IMG/VR virus record: IMGVR_UViG_3300025872_000250
Span: 1-27,264 of that record
Reading direction: 5' to 3' (one strand)
DNA: 27,264 nucleotides
DNA from: a virus
Shown piece after piece: positions 4,851-12,975 of this stretch. Both the position numbers and the translations under genes were made by a program. Under the pieces are notes generated by a model that did not search any database, was not told the origin of the DNA, and saw only the letters and a program-made list of their open reading frames with translations. How positions within the stretch are numbered: the first letter of the stretch is position 1; each line of letters begins with the position of its first letter.

Positions 4851-7688
4851 TCAGAATCGCGTAATGACAGAACCACCCGACGTGCCCGATGCGCCTGTAG
4901 CAGTTGTGGGTTGTGTCGGTTGACCGGGAACCGTGGTGCGCCCGTCATTTACTGTGGCAATATCACCCACGGTTGCGGCGCCCAAATTGTAGAGAATAAT
5001 GACGCCGCCAGCGCCACCAGCTCCACCGTTGCCGCCTTTGCCGGTGCCGTTCCCGTTGCCACCGTTGCCGCCGTTACCGCCTGAAGCGTCACAGAAGTTG
5101 GTGGCTGAAGGCAAACTGCCCGAGAGCGCATTGTACCCAACGATGAGTACCCCGCCGCCGCCACCGGCTCCTCCACCACCGCCGCCCGTGTTGCCTGATG
5201 ATGTCGTGAAGCCGTTACCCCCATTACCGCCTCCGGCGAAGAACGTCTTGGCCGGTGACGTACCCGTTCGAGCGATGGTGTTGGCCCAGACGACGACGTA
5301 AGAACCACCGGCACCACCACCGCCACCTGCGCCGCCACCGACGCCCGTGTCGCCACCACCGCCTGAACCTCCAGGCCCGCCTTGACCGGCGACGACCAGC
5401 GCGGTACCTCGGAAGATAGGCAGAAGGGGCTGCGGCAGCGAACCGCGAAGGCTCCAACCAAGGGTGTAGTTGCCCGCCGTTCCAGCGTTACCTGCGGCGA
5501 GCGTAGCACCCTGCCCACCCTTGCCAGCGTCGCCGCCAGCACCACCGATACCTGCGGTGACGGCTGCGGAGCTTGCAGAGGCGTTGCCCGCCGAGCCGGA
5601 AACACCTGTAGACCCAATAATGCCGACGTTGCCGGTGTTGCCGATGCCAGATGCCGGAACGCCGCCAGCGGCTCCTGCGCCGCTTGTGGTGCCGGTGGCG
5701 TTGCCGCCGTTGCCCGCGTTCGTCGCGTTCGTGTTGTAGACGCACGGTGAGACGGTGGCAGCCGTGACATCAAGCGTGCCTTTGACCAGAATCGGGTATC
5801 CGGCTGTATTAATACTGCCGCCCGCCGCAATGGTTAGGCTATTGTAGAACATCGGTCGCGTCAGCGTCGTCAAACTGCTGATCGTGACGATTCCATCGGA
5901 ACCATCTCCGAAATACTGAAACAGATCAACTATGTTTGGCGGAAGGTTTGTTCCGTTCGATGCTGAGGTCACTCGACCCTTGGCATCAACAGTAACGGTC
6001 GCAGTAGTGTATGTTCCAGCGGGCGACGGCGACAGATCAGGGATGGTCGGAGTAGATGACACCCATGCGCTGCCGTTGCTGGTAAGCACATCCCCGGCAG
6101 TACCGGGCGAGCTAAGACCCGTGCCGCCATTACCGGCCGGCAGGGTTCCGGTCACCTCGCTTGAGCCGCCAGCAAGGTTGATTGCGGTCGCAGGCGTTTG
6201 GAAGACACCGTTGATGACATGAACCAGACCGGTGCCAGCGACCGAGGGGAAGGTCGTCTGAACGTGCGACGGCGTAGCATCGCCAAACTTGATGGTGATG
6301 GTCTTGTTGGCCGCAGTCGCCTTTGCGCGCAGCTCGATGTAGATGCGGTCAGTGGCGGCAATCGTCGTCTGTGGGAACACCACCGAGGCGATGTACTGAG
6401 CCGTCACCGAGGGGTCGTACAGGCTGACGTCATCCGACGAGGCCAGCAGCGTCGGCGCAGTCGAGCCATCGTACTTATAGACCTCAATCTTGAGAATCGT
6501 CTGACTCGGACCGGTCGAGTTGGACGATGCCCAGACATTGAAGTCCCAGATGCCGGCAGGGATTGCCGTCACACCGGGGTCGATGCTTGGCGTCGAGTCG
6601 GTGACGAATCCTGCCACAAGGTCGTATGTGGACTGAGACAACGTGCCCGAGGTGATGCTTGTCTGCGCGACTTCAGCAACACGTCCAAGCTGATGCGGAA
6701 CAACCGGCGTCGTCGGCAGGCCGGTCGTCGGAGACTGCGCGACCGTGCCGTAGTTGAAACTGTACTGAATGCCGCCACCGCCGGAACCACCGGAGGCAAT
6801 TGCGCCGGGGACCCAGGAGGTGCCGTTGTATTGAAGAATCTGACCATTGCTCGGCGCGCTGCTCGAGACTGACGTGCCTTGAATCTTGGCAACGGTCGGT
6901 GACGGGTAAGTTCCCGACAGGTCACCAGAGGCAGTACCGTCAGGCGGCAGGCTGCTCGGTGTGCCAGACAGGTCGCTGTAAGCACCGGACGTTGCAACCG
7001 CTGCAAGCGACGGCGTCCCCGACAGGTCAGAATACGCGCCCGAAGTGGCGACCGTTGCAAGACCGGAGACCTGAGACGAGCTGATACCAAGAAGCGTCTG
7101 ATCAATGCCGACCGGTGAGCCAACCGAACCGTCACCGGTAATCGGTGACGCGACCGCAACGGTTCCGCCGCCACTACCAGCAGTCGGCTCCCAAGCGGAG
7201 CCATTCCATCCAAGAACATCACCAGACGTTGGAGCCGTATCAAGCACCGGACGCGACTGGATACCGACGACGGTCTGGTAGGTGACCTGACCACCGAGGT
7301 CACCAGCAGGCGAGAATCCGCTGGTCGCACCTGGACCCGTCAGCGTGATGCTTGCGTAGATGGCGCCGCCCGTCCCCGCGCTCGGCGTCCAGACAACGCG
7401 CACAAAGCCATACGCGATGTTCGTAATCTGGATGATGAACTCGCCGTTACCGGCGATGGCGACCGACGCATTCGGGATGTCGGCCCAGTTGGTAGGGACG
7501 AAGTCGCCGGCAGGGAAGATGTTCGGCTGATCGTTCGATGCCTGCAACTTCACCGTGCCGGCGGCTCCGGTAGCGCCCGCAACAGTCACCACAACGCTGC
7601 ACTGCGTCACCTGCGAAGTGACGATGGAATCGCTGGCGAGGCTGTTATCGACAGGCCCAACGATTGCCGCATAGGTGACTGAGTGCAT
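4851..7688 (-). CDS. large tail fibre / receptor-binding protein with polyglycine C-terminal domain (945 aa)
   Basis: ATG 7688 follows TAGGAGT. Residues 1-175 form a beta-rich anchor domain that is clearly homologous to the N-terminus of the next fibre upstream. Residues 129-172 and 255-296 each contain the linker module GDL-x-G...TV-x-x-IQ...P-x-x-G-x-x-L-x-x-NG-x-x-W-x-P, and VATSGAYSDLSGTPS is repeated at about 213-227 and 231-245. Residues 306-482 look like a beta-sandwich. The C-terminal 290 residues are Gly-rich in blocks (about 655-745, 767-796, 818-846, 868-895), separated by hydrophobic strands such as SYVVVWANTI, GVLIVGYNAL and GVIILYNLG. This resembles the polyglycine-helix adhesins seen in T-even gp38-type tips. 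Likely role: host receptor recognition at the virion tail. Confidence 0.8.
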   Translation of the reverse strand: MHSVTYAAIVGPVDNSLASDSIVTSQVTQCSVVVTVAGATGAAGTVKLQASNDQPNIFPAGDFVPTNWADIPNASVAIAGNGEFIIQITNIAYGFVRVVWTPSAGTGGAIYASITLTGPGATSGFSPAGDLGGQVTYQTVVGIQSRPVLDTAPTSGDVLGWNGSAWEPTAGSGGGTVAVASPITGDGSVGSPVGIDQTLLGISSSQVSGLATVATSGAYSDLSGTPSLAAVATSGAYSDLSGTPSSLPPDGTASGDLSGTYPSPTVAKIQGTSVSSSAPSNGQILQYNGTSWVPGAIASGGSGGGGIQYSFNYGTVAQSPTTGLPTTPVVPHQLGRVAEVAQTSITSGTLSQSTYDLVAGFVTDSTPSIDPGVTAIPAGIWDFNVWASSNSTGPSQTILKIEVYKYDGSTAPTLLASSDDVSLYDPSVTAQYIASVVFPQTTIAATDRIYIELRAKATAANKTITIKFGDATPSHVQTTFPSVAGTGLVHVINGVFQTPATAINLAGGSSEVTGTLPAGNGGTGLSSPGTAGDVLTSNGSAWVSSTPTIPDLSPSPAGTYTTATVTVDAKGRVTSASNGTNLPPNIVDLFQYFGDGSDGIVTISSLTTLTRPMFYNSLTIAAGGSINTAGYPILVKGTLDVTAATVSPCVYNTNATNAGNGGNATGTTSGAGAAGGVPASGIGNTGNVGIIGSTGVSGSAGNASASSAAVTAGIGGAGGDAGKGGQGATLAAGNAGTAGNYTLGWSLRGSLPQPLLPIFRGTALVVAGQGGPGGSGGGGDTGVGGGAGGGGGAGGSYVVVWANTIARTGTSPAKTFFAGGGNGGNGFTTSSGNTGGGGGGAGGGGGVLIVGYNALSGSLPSATNFCDASGGNGGNGGNGNGTGKGGNGGAGGAGGVIILYNLGAATVGDIATVNDGRTTVPGQPTQPTTATGASGTSGGSVITRF

Positions 7689-7696
7689 TTTGACTC

Positions 7697-9037
7697 CTAG
7701 TACACTGAAAGAAGCGAACGCTTCCAGACAGGTCCGACAGCGTCAGTACAGGCATAGATGGCATTGGTCGAAATCGCCAGGTCACCAGCAACAGGCGACA
7801 CAGGGAATTGCGAATCAACAACACCATTAGGGTACGGAGCCGATGGGATGCTGATGGTTGCGCCGCTGTAGAGGGACGCCTTGTAGACGCGCACCTCGCT
7901 CATGTAGCCATCGACGCGCAGGTTAGACGTGTCCTGCTGTCCCATCACGCTCACGACCTGACTGTCGAGAGTGGCGGGGATCAGGTTCGTTGTGCCGCAC
8001 GACGTGCCATCGAACCACATCGTCGTCGTACTGCCAGCACGCGAGATGGCAACGTAATGCCAAGTATCAAGAGAAATGGCAGGACTGTAAATCTCAGAGC
8101 CGGCAACGCCGTTGGAGTAGAAGACAAGCTCACCGGGATGAGTCGGGTCCGTCAGGTTGTACAAGAGGACACCGATGCCGCTGCCGCTGGACACATTCCT
8201 CATATCGAACGGTTGGCACCCAAAGCTTCCGGTCTGATTAATTCCGTAGCTTGCAACACGAAAACAGAACTCAATCGTGAAGTCGCTGCTTCCGATGACA
8301 ACGTTGCTGTTGTTGATTTTGACGCTGGCGCCGGTCGAAGAAAAGATTGCGGTAGCATCGCCAGACGGCGGCAGCACCGGAGGAGCCGCAATCGACGCGC
8401 TGCCGCTGACCGTCACCGGAATGTTAAAGAATCCAGAATCCTCAATCGCGGTAGTACCGTGAAGAAGATAAAGACAGTCAGCGTCATCGATGTTGGCGTT
8501 AAACGTGATGTTTCCGCCACCGCCGCCAGCAGCAGGCGCCCACTCGGTGCCGCTCCAGGTGAGCACTTCACCGGAAGACGGTGCCGTCGAGGAGACCGGG
8601 TTGCCTTGGATGCCGATGACCGTCTGCGATGTGACCGTACCGGCGAGGTCACCACCCGGCCAGAAGCCGACACCGGGGCTCGGACCCGTCGTGTCCACCG
8701 TGCAGACGATGACGCCGCCCGTACCTGCCGAGCGCGTATAGACCACTCGGATGAACTGGTACGCGACGTTGGTGATCGGAATCAGCACCTGACCGTTGCC
8801 AGCCACCACCGCGCTGACACTGGGGAGCGTCACCCAGGGCGACGGCGAGGACTCGGTGACCGGAAAGCCGGTGCCCACGTCGTTCGACGCCTGCACGGTT
8901 ACGGTTCCGGCAGCGGTGCCGTCACCTGTCACCGACACGATGACGCTAAACTGCGTCACCTGAGAGACAGGAATGGGCGCACTGGTCAACGAGCTGCCGG
9001 TGCTGCCGGCAATCGCGGTGTAGCTGTTGGAGCGCAT
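7697..9037 (-). CDS. tail fibre with LamG/concanavalin-like C-terminal domain (446 aa)
   Basis: The ATG at 9037 overlaps the previous TAA (TAATG). Residues 1-175 align along their whole length with the anchor domain of the polyglycine fibre (shared landmarks: SQVTQ, VQASND, AGNG, ITN-x-AY, R-V-V, SAGTGG, GW/WSG-x-x-W-x-P). After a GGGGG hinge, residues about 185-415 look like a LamG-type jelly roll: DFTIEFCFRV, DTWHYVAISRAGSTTTMWFDG and MSEVRVYKASLY are classic strands of that fold, which often binds glycans. The stop TAG lies inside the ribosome site of the next fibre. Role: a second receptor-binding or side fibre, inferred. Confidence 0.8.
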   Translation of the reverse strand: MRSNSYTAIAGSTGSSLTSAPIPVSQVTQFSVIVSVTGDGTAAGTVTVQASNDVGTGFPVTESSPSPWVTLPSVSAVVAGNGQVLIPITNVAYQFIRVVYTRSAGTGGVIVCTVDTTGPSPGVGFWPGGDLAGTVTSQTVIGIQGNPVSSTAPSSGEVLTWSGTEWAPAAGGGGGNITFNANIDDADCLYLLHGTTAIEDSGFFNIPVTVSGSASIAAPPVLPPSGDATAIFSSTGASVKINNSNVVIGSSDFTIEFCFRVASYGINQTGSFGCQPFDMRNVSSGSGIGVLLYNLTDPTHPGELVFYSNGVAGSEIYSPAISLDTWHYVAISRAGSTTTMWFDGTSCGTTNLIPATLDSQVVSVMGQQDTSNLRVDGYMSEVRVYKASLYSGATISIPSAPYPNGVVDSQFPVSPVAGDLAISTNAIYACTDAVGPVWKRSLLSVY

Positions 9038-9537
9038 TAGCCCCTCCGGTGCTTGATGGCGCGAGCGAACCCGTCATCAAGGTTCGCACCCTTCTCCTTC
9101 TTGCGCGGGTACAGTTCCTTCATGTCGGCCTTGGCAACCTCGCCACCAAAGGCGCGACCGCAAGTCGGACACTCGCCACCGTGCGCCTTGAGCGGGACGT
9201 ACATCTCGCCACCGTGCGCGCGATACACGGTCGGGTCCATGACCTCGCCACCCTGAGCCTTCTTGGGGACATCCTTGGCGTCACCGTAGCCGCAGCGCGG
9301 GCAAGCCTCGCCAGCGTCCATCGCAACCGGAATCTGGTCGAGCGGATAGTCGCAGGCCGGGCAGCGCGTGCCCTTCTTGGCCTCGACCTGACCGCCGAAC
9401 GCCTTGCCGTCAACGTACTCGGGCAGCTTCTTGCCCTTCGACTCCCGGTCGTATTCCTTCACGACCTCGGGGGCGAGCTTCCCGGTGCTGACGAGGTGAT
9501 GCATTAGGCGACGCTGCGCCTCAGACTTGTACGGCAT
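9037..9537 (-). CDS. zinc-knuckle phage protein with repeated A-x-G-G-E motif (166 aa)
   Basis: ATG 9537 is preceded by TAGGAGTC. The N-terminus MPYKSEAQRRLMHHLVSTGK, followed by KEYDRESKGKKLPEYV, matches a small phage family that starts MPYKSEAQRR. Six Cys occur in three C-P-x-C knuckles: C59/C62 and C79/C82 probably form one zinc ribbon, while C123/C126 lacks a partner. Between them A-x-G-G-[EQ] occurs five times (residues 46, 94, 107, 118, 129). The C-terminus is basic. Function is unknown; it is placed between internal-virion-type genes and fibre genes, so it may be a virion or assembly protein. Confidence 0.7.
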   Translation of the reverse strand: MPYKSEAQRRLMHHLVSTGKLAPEVVKEYDRESKGKKLPEYVDGKAFGGQVEAKKGTRCPACDYPLDQIPVAMDAGEACPRCGYGDAKDVPKKAQGGEVMDPTVYRAHGGEMYVPLKAHGGECPTCGRAFGGEVAKADMKELYPRKKEKGANLDDGFARAIKHRRG

Positions 9538-9641
9538 TTCAGACTCCTACGGTGCGGCATGGCCGCTGGTGGTTGCTTGCGTTCACCGCTTGCTGCCGTC
9601 ACTGTAGGCGTCGGCACAGTAGCGGATTCTGTCACTTGCGT
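9538..9641 (-). promoter_or_regulatory. intergenic leader before the zinc-knuckle/fibre genes, with small hairpin
   Basis: This is one of only three minus-strand spacers near 100 bases. A perfect 5-bp stem with a 3-base loop (9554-9566, GCGGC/GCCGC) ends four bases before the TAGGAG ribosome site (9544-9549). A weaker inverted repeat ACTGT...ACAGT lies further upstream. I see no convincing -35/-10 pair at standard spacing on the minus strand. It may hold a phage-specific promoter or be an RNA leader. Confidence 0.35.
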
Positions 9642-10409
9642 CTAGCGGTTCCCTCGGTTCCAGGCGCCGATACCCTTCTGAGCCTCTCGCCAGGCGGCGG
9701 TCTCCTGCTGACTGCGACCAGACAGATTAAACGCCTTAGCGCGCGAGACCGGCATCTGCTGCGACTTCTGCTCAGTCGGGGCAGGCATATACGCCTGCTG
9801 GGCTTGCAACACCATCGAGGGAGACATGGTGCCAGTCATGTCTTGACCGAACAGTGCCGAAAGCTGCATCCGTCGCTTGTAAGGGATGCTTGGCATATTA
9901 TGAACACGGTCCGCCAGGTCTGCTTGGATTGAGTTGTAGACCTGAGGATAGACATGCTTCACGGCCTCAACGGATTCCGGCGTCAGCGTTCCCAATTCGG
10001 CATCATCCATGATGCTCAATGGGTCGTTGACTGCTTTGACATACCGCTCAAATCGAAGGACATCTTGTCGAGGAGCCGGAAGAGGCGGCATCCCAGGCGA
10101 CGACGGACGCTCCTTGGGCGACTTGGACGCAAGGAAAAACACAGCTCGCGAGATGGTGTTCCTGAGGTCTTGAGCCGACTGTGGAGCCACGTCATCCAGT
10201 TCGTCACCAACATCATCCATGATCCTCATCATCATGTCTGGGTCGCTGACAAGTTGAGACACGTTTTTTGCCACAGCAGATGAATCAACCGTTGTTGGCG
10301 GCTTAACCGAGCGCAAGACAGCTTGCGGCGTCATGGCTGGAGCAATGCGAGCAGGCTCAGAAGTAGAATCATCATTCAGCGTTGCTCGAGCCAAGATGTC
10401 TTTGATCAC
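9642..10409 (-). CDS. virion-region protein of unknown function (255 aa)
   Basis: The start is GTG 10409, sharing its first base with the previous TAG (TAGTG), with GGGAGGTGA as a strong ribosome site. The protein is soluble, helical in prediction by eye, with Met/Asp-rich stretches (DPDMMMRIMDDVGDELDDV, about residues 57-75), a Pro-rich linker (SSPGMPPLPAPRQD), and a Gln-rich C-terminus (QQAYMPAPTEQKSQQMP). It is coupled to the 850-aa protein and probably part of the same internal or tail-lumen complex. No domain was recognised. Confidence 0.7.
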   Translation of the reverse strand: MIKDILARATLNDDSTSEPARIAPAMTPQAVLRSVKPPTTVDSSAVAKNVSQLVSDPDMMMRIMDDVGDELDDVAPQSAQDLRNTISRAVFFLASKSPKERPSSPGMPPLPAPRQDVLRFERYVKAVNDPLSIMDDAELGTLTPESVEAVKHVYPQVYNSIQADLADRVHNMPSIPYKRRMQLSALFGQDMTGTMSPSMVLQAQQAYMPAPTEQKSQQMPVSRAKAFNLSGRSQQETAAWREAQKGIGAWNRGNR

Positions 10410-12961
10410 TAGTCACCTCCCGATGCAACATCAGCCGCAGCATCGTTGACTGCTTGATCAATTGCATCACGCATAACTTGCGATTGCTGCTGTGTCTCTT
10501 TCTTTTTAAAGCCACGGGCAGTGACACCGGCCGGCGCACCCATGAGCCGATAGCTCTTCTCTTGAATTTGCTTCTTGGTCAATCCGGTAGCTTCGCCAAG
10601 AGCCCGAAGCCGAGCAAGCCTAGATGGGTCGGTATGAACCGCCTGCTGACGAATCATCTCATCCAGCGTTCGCTGCGCTCGAGCGGTGCCGAAAGTTGCA
10701 GCAGGGTCAGCCAACACCGACGTAAATGAGTCACGAAGGTTTCGAAGGGTCTCATACCCTTGGCGATTAGCCTCAATGATTGAACGGGTTTTAGGCGTTG
10801 GAACACCGGTCCTGGTTGGAATGCTGGCCTTCTGAAGAATGTTGCGTGCCGACTCGATGGCATCACCAAGGATGTCGCCATCAAGTTCGTTTGGGCTCAG
10901 ACCAGCGCTTCGTGCGGCAGCAGCAGCATCATTGTAGCCGGCCTCTAAAATACTTTTTGCTTGCTTAATGGAGCTATTATAAGCAGATGGCAATCCCATC
11001 TGTTCCGCGTCAAGAATGTCCCCATACAGGTCAAGACTTTTTTGCTGCATCACGGAAGATGGCGCTTCCGCAACCGTTGAAATACCAAGAGTAGCTTCAT
11101 CAGCCCTCTGCTTCGCAAGCGCCGTCAAATCATTGACGATAGGCTGAGGCGCATTGTTCTTGATAGCACGCATGACAAGTTCTTCGTACTGAGCCGCAGC
11201 GCGAGGCTTGATGTACTTTACAGCGGCCATGCCACCACGAAGCATGGCTCCCTTGGTGAGGCCGCCAAAGAGAGCCGTAGCTACGGATGCATAATTTGCG
11301 AACCTGTCAAACGAATCAAACCCAGCATCTCTGGCTGCTCGGAGTGCCGACTTGGTTGCAATGCGTTCTGCGTGGCTTGCTACTTGGTATTCGCGCTGCG
11401 CCGCCTTCCATAGCGGCTTCGGCACGCCAGCGGCAACAGCTCGCTCGCCAATCTCGTTTGTCATTGCGTGACGGACTTGACGCAAGGCGTTGTAGAACTC
11501 GGTGCGATTCGGGTCCTTGATCATGAACTCGGTTGCGCCATAAATGCGGCTACTGATTTTTGTCCGCATATCGGACAGTTCCTGCATTGTCAGATTGTCA
11601 CCAGGGAACGCATTACGACGAGACTCAATCTCATCAAGCAATTCTCGAGCAACGCGCTGATCTTCAAGGTCGCCGGTCTTAGAGAGCGGCTTGACCACGT
11701 CATCGACAATGCGGTCCCACATCTTGGTGACGTTCTGAGCGGCACCTCCATTGGCCTCGTCGGTCAGTTGAGCAATTTCGCCAATTGATTCACCAACACG
11801 ATTCAGTTCATTTTTTACGCCGTGATACATCTTGAGCGGGTCCATGAACGGACCTACCAGACCCTTGTCGGCCGCTTCGTTGACGAGTTCAATTTGCGCT
11901 GGCATTCCGACTTGCTTGGTGACCGGAGTTGCAAGGTTCGGAGCATGAGCAGCATAGATTCGATCAGCGCGGCTCTTGCCTAGCTTCGCCAGGTATTCGC
12001 GACCAGCCTCAGTATTGGCAGAGAACTTCGACGCCGTCTTGAAGTGCTGCGCCACGCCAGAGATGCTGCCGCTAAGAAGAGCGCCGAGACCCATCTGCAA
12101 CGCAACGGACTCGCCAGACATCTCGCGGTTTTCGAGCTTGGCCTCAGCGTACTGAAGCGGAAGCGTTGCACCGATACCGGCAGCAGCGGATGCCGCCCCG
12201 ATGGCAGCGGCACCAGCACGGGTTGCGGCAACCTCGGGAGCAAGCGCAGTCAGACCGGCCTGTGTAGCTGTGCCTGCGCGAGTAGCGGCAGATATTACCG
12301 GCGAAACAGCTTCGGCTACGCTAGCGGCGCGTGCAGCCGGCGCAAGAGTTCCAGCGGCGCGAGCTGCGGCCAAAGCCTGAGCAACACGACCACCACCAGT
12401 AGCAGCAGTTGTTGCGGCAGCGGCCTCACCGGCACCAAGAGCAGCACCTGCGGCGCCACCAGTTGCAATAATGGGAGCGAGCAGGCCAGCAACACCGAGA
12501 ACCTTGCCACCCATCGTTCCTAGTGGCGATGCTTCTGCAATCTCCGTCTGTTCTTCGGCTGGTAGGCCAGCAGCGCGCTCAATCAAGCCGCCGACAACCG
12601 GAAGTGTCAGTTTCGCAAACGCTTGAGCGCCTGCCGCAACAGCGGTGCGAAGAGGCTGACGCCGAAGGAACTCCTCGCCCGCTTTGGTTTCTACCTCCTT
12701 GCGTTCCTTGATGCGTGTCTGCTCTTGGAATTTAGTCAACTCATCGGCAGTCGCACGCCGAAGCGTATTGTCCGCCTGAGCCTCTTCGTAGGTTGCACGG
12801 TCGCCTGCGGCGTAACGTTTGCCGGTTTGATCATCGACAAAAACAACAGGGCTCGGGAATACGCGAGACAACGACGGGTCTGCGTCAGCTTCGCGCTCGA
12901 CATCCTCATTGTCGGCCACAAGCGTTTTGCCGGTTTCCCTGTCGATGAACTTAGCGGCCAT
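10409..12961 (-). CDS. large internal-virion / ejection-type protein (850 aa)
   Basis: ATG 12961 is preceded by CAGGTGACCA. The N-terminus carries two copies of a short unit: FIDRETGKTLVA...ADPSLSR (residues 5-33) and FVDDQTGKRYAA...ADNTLRR (41-69). Residues about 145-285 are extremely Ala/Gly-rich and hydrophobic, suitable for membrane insertion. The remainder is a long helical, Ala/Arg/Glu-rich region. Size, composition and place after the tail nozzle gene resemble podoviral internal virion or DNA-ejection proteins, which leave the capsid and form a conduit across the cell envelope. The function is inferred from position and composition. GC content is lower here than in the capsid genes. 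Confidence 0.7.
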   Translation of the reverse strand: MAAKFIDRETGKTLVADNEDVEREADADPSLSRVFPSPVVFVDDQTGKRYAAGDRATYEEAQADNTLRRATADELTKFQEQTRIKERKEVETKAGEEFLRRQPLRTAVAAGAQAFAKLTLPVVGGLIERAAGLPAEEQTEIAEASPLGTMGGKVLGVAGLLAPIIATGGAAGAALGAGEAAAATTAATGGGRVAQALAAARAAGTLAPAARAASVAEAVSPVISAATRAGTATQAGLTALAPEVAATRAGAAAIGAASAAAGIGATLPLQYAEAKLENREMSGESVALQMGLGALLSGSISGVAQHFKTASKFSANTEAGREYLAKLGKSRADRIYAAHAPNLATPVTKQVGMPAQIELVNEAADKGLVGPFMDPLKMYHGVKNELNRVGESIGEIAQLTDEANGGAAQNVTKMWDRIVDDVVKPLSKTGDLEDQRVARELLDEIESRRNAFPGDNLTMQELSDMRTKISSRIYGATEFMIKDPNRTEFYNALRQVRHAMTNEIGERAVAAGVPKPLWKAAQREYQVASHAERIATKSALRAARDAGFDSFDRFANYASVATALFGGLTKGAMLRGGMAAVKYIKPRAAAQYEELVMRAIKNNAPQPIVNDLTALAKQRADEATLGISTVAEAPSSVMQQKSLDLYGDILDAEQMGLPSAYNSSIKQAKSILEAGYNDAAAAARSAGLSPNELDGDILGDAIESARNILQKASIPTRTGVPTPKTRSIIEANRQGYETLRNLRDSFTSVLADPAATFGTARAQRTLDEMIRQQAVHTDPSRLARLRALGEATGLTKKQIQEKSYRLMGAPAGVTARGFKKKETQQQSQVMRDAIDQAVNDAAADVASGGD

Positions 12962-12975
12962 TGGTCACCTGAGGG

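Noticed and set aside
4958-5730. Tandem DNA repeat or CRISPR-like array in the GCC/ACC-rich stretch
   Set aside because: The repetition follows the codons of Gly-rich protein text with irregular unit length; no constant repeats with unique spacers.
4999-5739. Pro-rich plus-strand frames (PPLPPLPP type)
   Set aside because: They are the antisense of the glycine codons of the polyglycine fibre tip.
7808-9040. Plus-strand open frame of 410 codons opposite the LamG-like fibre
   Set aside because: Arg/Ala/His-rich shadow translation; the minus frame has recognisable anchor and LamG-like domains and an SD-linked start.
9600-9641. Possible sigma70 promoter (GTGACA ... TACAGT) on the minus strand
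   Set aside because: The spacing is about 23 bases, too long for a standard promoter, and no better pair is present.
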